A DNA stretch of 12,024 nucleotides, taken from contig DOYB01000030.1 of assembly GCA_003518745.1 (NCBI GenBank), positions 1 through 12,024 of the forward strand, written 5' to 3'. The position numbers and the translations under genes were made by a program. The notes beneath the pieces are model-generated. The model searched no databases and was not told where the DNA came from. It saw nothing but the letters and a program-made list of their open reading frames with translations. Numbering within the stretch: the stretch's first letter is position 1; every line of letters starts with the position of its first letter. This stretch comes from Selenomonas sp. Its GTDB lineage: Bacteria; Bacillota; Negativicutes; Selenomonadales; Selenomonadaceae. Below are positions 5,896 through 12,024 of the stretch, one piece after another.

Positions 5896-7593
5896 TCTGT
5901 TTCTTCCGTTGTTTTTGGCTTTGTAAAGCGCCCTGTCGGCCCGTTCAAACATAGTTTCCTTGGAATCCCCTGCGCCTCGCCAGAGGGTGATTCCTATGCT
6001 GCAGGTCACCTGTCGCTCCTTGCACAATTCTGTGAGCATGACCCTGCAGCGTATCACGTTTGCCAGAAGTATGGCGCTGGAAATAGGGCATTCAGGGCAG
6101 AACAGTACGAACTCCTCACCACCCCAGCGAATGAAGGACTGGCCGCTTAGGGTACATTGTCGCACTACGCCCGCAAAGCCCGCAAGTACGGCATCGCCCA
6201 TTTCATGACCGAAGGTGTCGTTGAAGGACTTGAAATGGTCAAGATCGAACATGAGCATTGCAAAGGGGCGTCCATTATCATATGAATCTGCCAGCCCACG
6301 TTGAAGCAGCTCGTTCAACCGTGTACGGTTGTAGCACTTTGTCAGCGTGTCATAGGAAGATAGTTCCGTGGCTTCCTTCATCTCATTCTTAAGGAGGCGG
6401 GCATCCATGAAGAGCCTCTTCTCCTGGGCGAACTGTTCATAGAGGATACCAAGGACGAATACCGCGAGGAAGTAAACGCTGAAGGCAGTGAAGAAATTCT
6501 GCCATTCGAACACGTTGAAGTACATGGAAAATCCGTCCATAAGACTCAGAGCCGTAAATCCAAGGAGAGGAACTGCCATTGAACGGCTGTAGGCATTGCC
6601 GCCGCTGGCAGAGCTGAGCACCAGTATGAAGGCTATGGGCTCAAGGAATACCACCATAAGGTAGTAAAGGGATATACAGCGGTCGAATCCGTGAAGACCT
6701 GCCATTTCGCCGGCTATGGCAAGCAGGAGCAGGCCCGCGTAGGATAGTATGATACTGCGCATCCAGGATTTGAGATAGGGCTCTACAATCTCGTAGGCAA
6801 TCACATGGAGGGCTATTGGGAGCATATATCCAAGGATTGAAAGAGCGTACCACCAGAATACGGGATAATCCAGGAACAGGAACTTGGAATTGGAGGCGGC
6901 CAGCAGCCAGAACAGGAATTCCAGAAGGAATATTATGACGGCAAAGCAGAGCTTGCTCCATGCAATGTGTTTTACATAGTAAGCTGTCATAATGACGAGC
7001 AGTATGAGTGTTACGGGCAGTGTTGTCAAATATGGCAGGTCGCCCATATATATACTCTTTGCCTGTTCTGCTTCCGTATCCAGGCTCATGTGATGGAATT
7101 CTCCAAGCAGCTTGGGGTCGTCTCCGTATATCTGTAAGGAAAGGGGTGTGTTTTCTTTAAGCTGAGGGAGCACTATCCTGTGCCATCTCCAGCCATGGCC
7201 CCAAAACGAATGCCGGAGTTTGCCGTATTCGTAGATTACCTGCTCTCCGAGCCAAACCCGGAAGGATTGTCCGGAGGTGGTGAAGAACAGGGTGTTTTTT
7301 CTGCCGTGTTCAGGGGAAAGGGTGATTGTGACCCATATGTTATTGCTGTCAGGTGATAATTTGGGTGTTTGCGAAAAAGAAAACGATTTCCAATCGTTGC
7401 CTGTCAATAATCTGTGCAATTTGATACGATCGAAAGCTACGGTGTCCGCGTCGCTGCCCTCGCAGTATTTCCAGTCTCCTACGAATTCAGCAGCTTCGCA
7501 GGAGCTTGGCGCATGTGTACAAAGGAGGGCTGCCGCGCATAGCAATACCGCGGCAGTAAAGCGCATGAACCATGTTCTTTTCCACGTATGCAA
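5878..7593 (-). CDS. Membrane diguanylate cyclase, 7TMR-DISM-like sensor plus GGDEF (downstream paralogue)
   Basis: A 571-residue protein predicted to make c-di-GMP from two GTP. Order: basic N-terminus and signal peptide (about 1-34), an outside domain of about 170 residues with SFRVWLGEQVIYEYG and WRWHRIVLPQL, about seven membrane helices, then GGDEF (about 413-571). The plan resembles 7TMR-DISM receptors; the exact domain family is inferred. The catalytic end has DTLTKCYNR (Asp415), FDLDHFKSFNDTFGHEMGD and GGEEF at 491-495. The inhibitory RxxD site upstream of GGEEF is missing (LSGQ in its place), so product inhibition is unlikely. I chose TTG 7593: AGAGAGGAGGG (7610-7600) sits 6 bases upstream. 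An in-frame ATG at 7566 is possible. The preceding cyclase gene stops 20 bases before, so the two form an operon, and they are clear paralogues. Confidence 0.88.
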   Translation of the reverse strand: MHTWKRTWFMRFTAAVLLCAAALLCTHAPSSCEAAEFVGDWKYCEGSDADTVAFDRIKLHRLLTGNDWKSFSFSQTPKLSPDSNNIWVTITLSPEHGRKNTLFFTTSGQSFRVWLGEQVIYEYGKLRHSFWGHGWRWHRIVLPQLKENTPLSLQIYGDDPKLLGEFHHMSLDTEAEQAKSIYMGDLPYLTTLPVTLILLVIMTAYYVKHIAWSKLCFAVIIFLLEFLFWLLAASNSKFLFLDYPVFWWYALSILGYMLPIALHVIAYEIVEPYLKSWMRSIILSYAGLLLLAIAGEMAGLHGFDRCISLYYLMVVFLEPIAFILVLSSASGGNAYSRSMAVPLLGFTALSLMDGFSMYFNVFEWQNFFTAFSVYFLAVFVLGILYEQFAQEKRLFMDARLLKNEMKEATELSSYDTLTKCYNRTRLNELLQRGLADSYDNGRPFAMLMFDLDHFKSFNDTFGHEMGDAVLAGFAGVVRQCTLSGQSFIRWGGEEFVLFCPECPISSAILLANVIRCRVMLTELCKERQVTCSIGITLWRGAGDSKETMFERADRALYKAKNNGRNRVEVEL

Positions 7594-7613
7594 GGCAGTC
7601 CCTCCTCTCTGCT

Positions 7614-9308
7614 TTAAAAAACCCAGCTTTCCTGATATACGCAATTGCGTCCATTTTCCTTGGCGCGGTATAACGCCTCATCGGCCCTTTGGAAGAGCTT
7701 TTCTCCATTATCACCAAGTCCGTGATGCCATGTGCTGACCCCGATACTGCATGTTACTGCCTGCTTGTCAAAGAGCTTTGAGGACTCGACTATACGGCGC
7801 AGGTAGTTTGCTACGTTTACCGCAGTGGCAAGGTCATCTCCCGGACACAGTATGACGAATTCCTCACCGCCCCAGCGAAACAGGAATCTGTTGCCCTTAA
7901 GGTTTTCCCTAAGGCAATTTGAGAAATTCTTTAGGACAAGGTCTCCGGCATCATGACCATAGGTGTCGTTGAAATGCTTGAAATGGTCGATGTCCATGAG
8001 GATAAAGGAGAGTTTTTTGCCGGTGGGCTCTGATTTTCTGCTTTCTCTTGCCAGAATTTCTTCGTATTTTCTGCGGTTATAACAAGAGGTCAAGGGGTCT
8101 ATCTCGGATTTCTCATGTTCTTCCGTGACCTCATTGGCCCAGCCTTCGGTGGCAGTTTCAAGCTCCTGCTTTCCTTCCAGCTGGTCATATAGCAGGCGCA
8201 TGACAAATATGAAGAAGGCATAGACACCCAAGGGAGTTATGGCGGTATCCATATTATGGAAATGCATGTATCCCAAGCCGTCAGCGATTTGGAAAACCAG
8301 CAGGGAGGCAACGGAAACCAGCATTGCCTTGCTGTACGAATTTCCCTTTTTGGCGGATTTTAAGAGCCAGTAGCATACGGCTGACTGACAGCATATCATC
8401 ATGCAGTAGAATAAGGGAATGTATCTTGACATTCCGGAGAAGCCGAATATTTCCTCAATGAGGGTAATGACGAGGAATACCATGTAGCCGTATAATATCC
8501 GGCGCATGTTTGGGCGGTAGTGTTCCTCCAGGACTTCATAGGCTACCATATTGATGGACAGTGGCATCATATAGTGCAGGATCTTTGTGCAGAACCACCA
8601 GAAAACCGGCTGATTCAGCCAGAATTGCCGCACACTTGAGGTACTTACAATCCATAGGATCATGACCAGCAGGAATAAAATGCCGAAAACATAGAGTTTC
8701 TTCCATGCCATAGGGCTAAAGTAGTATACGGCTAAAATCATAAGCATGAGCAGGGCAACCGGGAGTGCCAGCCATCTCGGCAGGTCGGATTTGAAGATGC
8801 GGTGAACCTGTTCTGTTTCCGTATCCAACTCAAAATCATTGAACATTCCTATTTCCCTGTAGCTGTCGGAGTATAATTGCAGGGTGAGCTGTGCCGGCGT
8901 ATTAAACTCGGGAAGCAGGATCATGTGCCATCTGCGTCCGTAGCCAAAAGGCTGGTACTTCATTTGGCCATACTCATAAATCACCTGGTCGTTTATCCAG
9001 ACACGAAAGGATTGATTTACGGGAGTGAAGTACAGAGTGTTCTTTCCGTTGTTCGCAGGCAGGAGTTTGGTGGTGAGCCATATGTAGCGCTCTCCGTTTT
9101 CCGTGGGCGGCTGCTTTGGAAACGGGAATTCCTTCCAATTTGGATCGTCTTTTATCGCTGAGTAGATCCACGAATCATCGCTAATTTCATCGTAGGGGGA
9201 ATTGCCCTCGCGGTATTTCCAAATTCCGCTTAATTCTGCTGCTTCCGATGGAAGCTGAAACAAAAATAGAAGGAGAGGGCAGAGAAAAAGCGCAAGCCAT
9301 CGCTTCAT
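7614..9308 (-). CDS. Membrane diguanylate cyclase, 7TMR-DISM-like sensor plus GGDEF (upstream paralogue)
   Basis: A 564-residue paralogue of the next gene, with the same order: signal peptide (about 1-23, cleavage near SEA/AEL), outside domain with SFRVWINDQVIYEYG and RRWHMILLPEF, about seven membrane helices, then GGDEF (about 402-564). Catalytic features are DPLTSCYNRRK (Asp404), MDIDHFKHFNDTYGHDAGD and GGEEF at 480-484. The RxxD inhibitory site is absent (KGNR in its place). The shared outside-domain motifs show both halves were duplicated together, not just the GGDEF part. ATG 9308 is chosen because AAAAGGAG directly abuts the alternative ATG 9317, leaving no spacer, but sits 9 bases from 9308. 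It lies 120 bases after pfkA with a terminator between. I found no convincing separate promoter, though the gene must have one or rely on read-through. Confidence 0.9.
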   Translation of the reverse strand: MKRWLALFLCPLLLFLFQLPSEAAELSGIWKYREGNSPYDEISDDSWIYSAIKDDPNWKEFPFPKQPPTENGERYIWLTTKLLPANNGKNTLYFTPVNQSFRVWINDQVIYEYGQMKYQPFGYGRRWHMILLPEFNTPAQLTLQLYSDSYREIGMFNDFELDTETEQVHRIFKSDLPRWLALPVALLMLMILAVYYFSPMAWKKLYVFGILFLLVMILWIVSTSSVRQFWLNQPVFWWFCTKILHYMMPLSINMVAYEVLEEHYRPNMRRILYGYMVFLVITLIEEIFGFSGMSRYIPLFYCMMICCQSAVCYWLLKSAKKGNSYSKAMLVSVASLLVFQIADGLGYMHFHNMDTAITPLGVYAFFIFVMRLLYDQLEGKQELETATEGWANEVTEEHEKSEIDPLTSCYNRRKYEEILARESRKSEPTGKKLSFILMDIDHFKHFNDTYGHDAGDLVLKNFSNCLRENLKGNRFLFRWGGEEFVILCPGDDLATAVNVANYLRRIVESSKLFDKQAVTCSIGVSTWHHGLGDNGEKLFQRADEALYRAKENGRNCVYQESWVF

Positions 9309-9354
9309 CAATACCATCTCCTTTTAATAGTAGTGTGTTGGAAAGGTAATAGTA

Positions 9355-9392
9355 TAAAAAATCCACCGGAAAAGCTTATTTTGCCGGTGAAT
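9355..9392 (-). terminator. Intrinsic terminator of pfkA
   Basis: On the - strand the arms ATTCACCGG (9392-9384) and CCGGTGGAT (9369-9361) pair over 9 bp with one G-U. An inner AAAA/TTTT pair continues the stem, and a T-run (9361-9355) follows. T-runs flank both sides, so it could also act on + strand transcripts. It separates pfkA from the cyclase operon. Confidence 0.85.
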
Positions 9393-9428
9393 TTTTGTGG
9401 GAGAAACCATGTAACACGCAACGTCTTC

Positions 9429-10391
9429 TTAAGCCAGCACACGCGCCAAACGAACAAGCTCAGGATCCAGAGTTTTGGTGTTGTTGACCGCATCAAACAG
9501 GTTAATGCTGACGACCTTGCCCGCGTCAAATCCAAAGACCACGTTTGAAACGCCGGAAATTATGGCCAGCGCGGCTCTTTCGCCAAGCATGGAGGCCTTC
9601 ATGCGGTCTTCCACCGTCGGTGAGCCGCCACGCTGGATATGTCCAAGGATTGACACCCTTGTATCTATGCCCGTCTTCTCCTGAACGACTTTTCCGAGTC
9701 CCATGGCGGAGCAGGCGCCCTCCGCGACCACGATGATGCTGTAGCGTTTGCCTTTTTCGTATGATTCCTTGATTTCATGGCACATGGAGTCAAGGTCATA
9801 TTTGACCTCAGGAACAATTATGTATTCCGCGCCACCGGCGATGCCGGACACTACGGCAAGCCAGCCTGAGGTATGGCCCATGACCTCCACTATCATGATG
9901 CGCCTATGAGCCGAGGCCGTATCGCGAAGCTTGTTTATGGCATCTACGGCAGTGTTTGCGGCAGTGTCGGAGCCTATAGTATAATCAGTGCCCCAGACAT
10001 CATTGTCAATAGTTCCCGGAAGCCCCACTATGGGCATACCAAGCTCCGCAAGAAGTGAGCCGCCGGTAAGGCTGCCGTCGCCGCCTATTATGACCAGTCC
10101 CTCGATTCCATGGGACCTCAGGTTGGCAAGGCCTTTCTTACGGCCCTCTTCTGTCTTGAACTCCTTGCACCTGGCTGTCCCCAGGAAGGTGCCGCCCCTT
10201 TGGATCATGTCGCTTACGCTTCTTGTGGTAAGCTGCTCCATATCGTCTTCCAGCATACCCTTGTATCCGTTGTTGATACCCCACACATCCACGCCCTCAT
10301 GGATAGCAGTACGAACCACCGCACGAGCCGCAGCATTCATACCGGGGCTGTCGCCACCGGAGGTCATTACGGCAATTGCTTTCTTAATCAT
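9429..10391 (-). CDS. pfkA: ATP-dependent 6-phosphofructokinase
   Basis: A 320-residue enzyme, the standard length of bacterial PfkA, which phosphorylates fructose 6-phosphate to fructose 1,6-bisphosphate in glycolysis in the cytoplasm. Motifs: MTSGGDSPGMNAA near the start, GGDGS at 103-107 (Gly106, marking ATP rather than pyrophosphate use), LPGTIDNDVWGTDYTIG with catalytic Asp129, MGHTSGWLA, and ILGHIQRGGSPTVEDR near the C-terminus. I chose ATG 10391 (MIKKAIAV), which matches the family N-terminus and has AGGAG 8 bases upstream; ATG 10397 is too close to that site and the longer open frame to 10436 has no ribosome binding site. It has its own promoter and an intrinsic terminator, so it is probably monocistronic. 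Confidence 0.96.
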   Translation of the reverse strand: MIKKAIAVMTSGGDSPGMNAAARAVVRTAIHEGVDVWGINNGYKGMLEDDMEQLTTRSVSDMIQRGGTFLGTARCKEFKTEEGRKKGLANLRSHGIEGLVIIGGDGSLTGGSLLAELGMPIVGLPGTIDNDVWGTDYTIGSDTAANTAVDAINKLRDTASAHRRIMIVEVMGHTSGWLAVVSGIAGGAEYIIVPEVKYDLDSMCHEIKESYEKGKRYSIIVVAEGACSAMGLGKVVQEKTGIDTRVSILGHIQRGGSPTVEDRMKASMLGERAALAIISGVSNVVFGFDAGKVVSINLFDAVNNTKTLDPELVRLARVLA

Positions 10392-10469
10392 GCCCATCTC
10401 TCCTGTCCAGATTCCAAAATCCAATGGCTTAGCCATAACCTTGCATTCAACAAAAACATATACGTATAT

Positions 10470-10498
10470 ATTCTAAGTAATTTTTCAGAATTTGTAAA
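10470..10498 (-). promoter_or_regulatory. Sigma-A promoter of pfkA with adjoining palindrome
   Basis: On the - strand: -35 TTTACA (10498-10493), 17-bp spacer, -10 TAGAAT (10475-10470), each one mismatch from consensus. A perfect 12-bp palindrome ATATACGTATAT (10458-10469) abuts the -10 and covers the expected start site, a natural place for an operator. The leader would be about 70 bases. Confidence 0.65.
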
Positions 10499-10535
10499 GT
10501 ATTTAAGAAGTATTTTTGCAAGGTAAAGCCTTCTA

Positions 10536-10976
10536 TCAGTCCTCTTCTTCCATGAACAGGAACGAAGGCCCGCTTGAAAGCAGCTCTTCCCTCCGTCTGG
10601 CATAGGGCAACAGGTCATCGAGCTGTACGCTTTCCACGTCTCCTTTTGTGTTTGCCATTATTAGTTCGGGGACATGGAACTCTGACAGCAGTTGACAGCT
10701 CAGTCCGCTTGGAATGAAGGGTTTGTCAGTATCCGCGACCACGGCTATGGCATCGAAATCCCGTTTGCCGTCTGAAACGGCCTTTGCTATGGCCACCATT
10801 TCAGCCGTCATTATCAGAGGACCGCTGCCGTTGTCTATAGTGCAGCCGGAGTAGAGCGTTCCGTCACTGGCCAAAAGGCAGGCCCCCACCGCGAGGGCAT
10901 CGTGTTCAGTATATGCATTTCGCATGGAACTCATTGCAGTCATTACCAGTGTATCCAAAACATCTTCATTTAACAT
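10536..10976 (-). CDS. Cytidine-deaminase-like protein lacking zinc ligands (probable pseudoenzyme)
   Basis: A 146-residue protein with the length and backbone of small tetrameric cytidine deaminases: VGACLLASDGTLYSGCTIDN (about 30-49), MTAEMVAIAKAVSDGKRDFDAIAVVAD (56-82), PFIPSGLSCQLLSEF (86-100) and a closing LDDLLPYA. In active enzymes the zinc-binding sequences are CAE and PCGAC. Here they read TAE (Thr57, Glu59) and PSGLS (Ser90, Ser93), so all three Cys ligands are gone while the catalytic Glu remains. The substrate-binding NIEN also reads TIDN. The codons were checked: ACG, AGC, AGC. Catalysis by the normal zinc mechanism is therefore unlikely, and a binding, structural or new role is inferred. 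The frame is intact with AGGAGGGG 5 bases before ATG 10976, so it is not a decayed gene. It lies between the mgtC-type gene and pfkA, 98 and 144 bases away. Confidence 0.82.
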   Translation of the reverse strand: MLNEDVLDTLVMTAMSSMRNAYTEHDALAVGACLLASDGTLYSGCTIDNGSGPLIMTAEMVAIAKAVSDGKRDFDAIAVVADTDKPFIPSGLSCQLLSEFHVPELIMANTKGDVESVQLDDLLPYARRREELLSSGPSFLFMEEED

Positions 10977-11074
10977 GGAAACCCCTCCTGATTGTAGAAA
11001 ACAACTTCATTGTCATAATTCGCCAAGGAGTCATGAAATTCCTGCCTTTTGATTCCATGATGATATGTGGTTGA

Positions 11075-11758
11075 CTATGTAACATCAACGCTCAGTATCC
11101 CGTCCAGTTGTTTCACCGCATCAACCACTATCATACTTTTGAGTCCTCGATGGTTGTATATTTCCAGCTCAATGTAGAGCGTTTTTGCCTCCTTTGTTTG
11201 CGGAACCTCGTCCTCGTCCGCCTTCACCTTGACTCCCCTGATTTTTAGCTGCAGGTCATCAAGACAGGAGCTGATGTGCATGAGCTGTCCGGGACGGTCG
11301 AGGGTGTGGATAATCAGTGAAAGATTTCTCTCGTGCATTACCCATTCATCCAGTCTGGAAAGGGTTCCAAGGGTTCCGAAGACAAGCGCCGTAGTGAGGA
11401 GGGCGCCAGAATAGTAGCCCGCGCCTACTGCAAGCCCCACGCCGGCCACCACCCACAGACACGCTGCCGTGGTCAGCCCGGTGACCGTGAGGCCTTCCTT
11501 CATTATTGCTCCGGCTCCAAGGAAGCCGATACCGCTCACCACCTGTGCCGCAAGTCTGGCAGGGTCCGCGTTTGTTTTTCCTTCTACATTTTGATACAGG
11601 GCTTCGGATAATACCATGATAAGGCATGAGCCAAGGCATACCAGTATATTGGTACGAAGTCCCGCGGATTTTCTGCGGGATTGGCGTTCATATCCAATAA
11701 CGCCTCCCAGAACACATGCCAATGTCAGTCGCAGGAACAGTTCCGGTTCGGATAGCAT
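11075..11758 (-). CDS. MgtC/SapB-family membrane protein
   Basis: A 227-residue protein of the MgtC/SapB family. The N-terminal membrane half (about 1-130, roughly five helices) has the family marks GGVIGYERQSRRKSAGLRTNIL (about 18-39), QVVSGIGFLGAGAIMKEG, and VTGLTTAACLWVVAGVGLAVG. The C-terminal half (about 140-227) is a soluble ACT-like domain with LSLIIHTLDRPGQL. Family members are linked to magnesium-limited growth and, in pathogens, to survival inside host cells, but transport activity is not proven, so I give no gene symbol. ATG 11758 is chosen: the AAAAAAGGGGGG run just upstream serves as ribosome binding site and the protein then has typical family length; the longer frame to 11845 would read through the leader. 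It follows the CYTH gene by 99 bases, and a three-DnaA-box cluster lies between them. Confidence 0.9.
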   Translation of the reverse strand: MLSEPELFLRLTLACVLGGVIGYERQSRRKSAGLRTNILVCLGSCLIMVLSEALYQNVEGKTNADPARLAAQVVSGIGFLGAGAIMKEGLTVTGLTTAACLWVVAGVGLAVGAGYYSGALLTTALVFGTLGTLSRLDEWVMHERNLSLIIHTLDRPGQLMHISSCLDDLQLKIRGVKVKADEDEVPQTKEAKTLYIELEIYNHRGLKSMIVVDAVKQLDGILSVDVT

Positions 11759-11823
11759 ACGCCGCCCCCCTTTTTTAAGCCACATAATTATTTCAAGATA
11801 ACAGTTTCTCAGATAATTTCCAT

Positions 11824-11859
11824 TTATCCACAAAGTTACCCACAATTGTGGATAACTTT
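11824..11859. promoter_or_regulatory. Cluster of three DnaA boxes in a near-perfect palindrome
   Basis: TTATCCACA, the consensus DnaA box, occurs at 11824-11832 (+) and 11847-11855 (-). TTACCCACA, one mismatch, lies at 11836-11844 (+). The last two face each other in a 28-bp palindrome (11832-11859) with a single mismatched pair, which becomes a G-U pair in - strand RNA. The palindrome end overlaps the CYTH stop codon. It may bind DnaA, act as a 3' hairpin, or both; without a U-tract it is not a classical terminator. Confidence 0.65.
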
Positions 11860-12022
11860 ATAAAGATTTCCACAAACGATATGGGTGATGGGCAAGGTAT
11901 GAGTTGTAATACCTGTTATCATGGGAAACCTCGGGCCCTGCCCAGGGAGGGAGAATAAATTCCGTTTCCTCGGAAGGAAGCTCGATCTCCGCTAGAATAA
12001 GGCCTTCGTTGTCTCCGTAGAA
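11858..12022 (-). CDS. CYTH-domain protein, C-terminal fragment (runs off the right edge)
   Basis: The last 54 residues and TAA stop of a gene entering from the right. The translation FYGDNEGLILAEIELPSEE at its beginning matches the closing strand pattern of CYTH domains, where EGLILAEIEL is characteristic; it continues with ILPPWAGPEVSHDNRYYNS and ends HHPYRLWKSL. CYTH proteins (thiamine-triphosphatase, inorganic triphosphatase and class IV adenylate cyclase fold) bind triphosphate substrates with metal ions. Which reaction applies cannot be told from this end, and a C-terminal CHAD domain is ruled out since the CYTH strand is terminal. Most of the gene lies outside. It is on the same strand as the mgtC-type gene and 99 bases ahead of it. 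Confidence 0.75.
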   Translation of the reverse strand, partial: FYGDNEGLILAEIELPSEETEFILPPWAGPEVSHDNRYYNSYLAHHPYRLWKSL

Positions 12023-12024
12023 TA

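Noticed and set aside
9309..9360. TATACT (9356-9351, - strand) as a -10 for the upstream cyclase gene.
   Set aside because: It is part of the pfkA terminator T-run region and no acceptable -35 lies 16-18 bp upstream.
11031..11060. A 9-bp hairpin (one G-U) after the mgtC-type gene, considered as a terminator.
   Set aside because: No U-tract follows on the - strand and the stem is weak, so it is not listed as a feature.

Overview
The window reads as chromosomal DNA from a motile, anaerobe-like Bacillota bacterium. My best guess is class Negativicutes (a Selenomonas or Anaerovibrio relative). That guess rests on strong AGGAGG-type ribosome binding sites, two supported TTG starts (topB and the downstream cyclase), housekeeping genes of Bacillota type (pfkA, topB with zinc ribbons, mgtC), and a flagellin next to c-di-GMP genes. 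It is inference from style, not from a marker gene. Most of the window looks close to 50% GC; the first ~200 bases are far more AT-rich.

Layout. Positions 1-302 are AT-rich non-coding DNA ending in a promoter. On the + strand follow a small DUF1232 membrane protein and DNA topoisomerase III (topB), probably one operon. It meets, convergently, a - strand pair: a REC-HD-GYP response regulator (c-di-GMP phosphodiesterase type) followed by a short divergent flagellin that has its own sigma-A-like promoter and an intrinsic terminator. A divergently transcribed 77-residue membrane protein sits at 5568-5801. The rest is all on the - strand, in transcription order: the tail of a CYTH-domain protein (entering from the right edge), an MgtC/SapB-family membrane protein, a cytidine-deaminase-like protein, 6-phosphofructokinase (pfkA), a terminator, and two tandem paralogous membrane diguanylate cyclases.

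How it fits together. The centre (4.2-9.3 kb) is a small c-di-GMP locus: two membrane GGDEF cyclases with intact GGEEF motifs but no inhibitory RxxD site, one phosphorylation-controlled HD-GYP hydrolase, and one flagellin, so synthesis, breakdown and a possible motility output sit together. The right part is metabolic or housekeeping.

Most worth a second look: (1) the cytidine-deaminase homologue has lost all three zinc ligands (Cys to Thr/Ser/Ser) but keeps the fold signature, so it is probably a pseudoenzyme; (2) the flagellin lacks the usual RINSAxDDAAGLAI and QRxRELA signatures; (3) three DnaA boxes, two of them perfect, form a near-perfect palindrome between the CYTH gene and mgtC; (4) a 16-bp perfect inverted repeat incorporates the last five codons of a cyclase gene. 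I saw no mobile element, CRISPR array, tRNA or rRNA.
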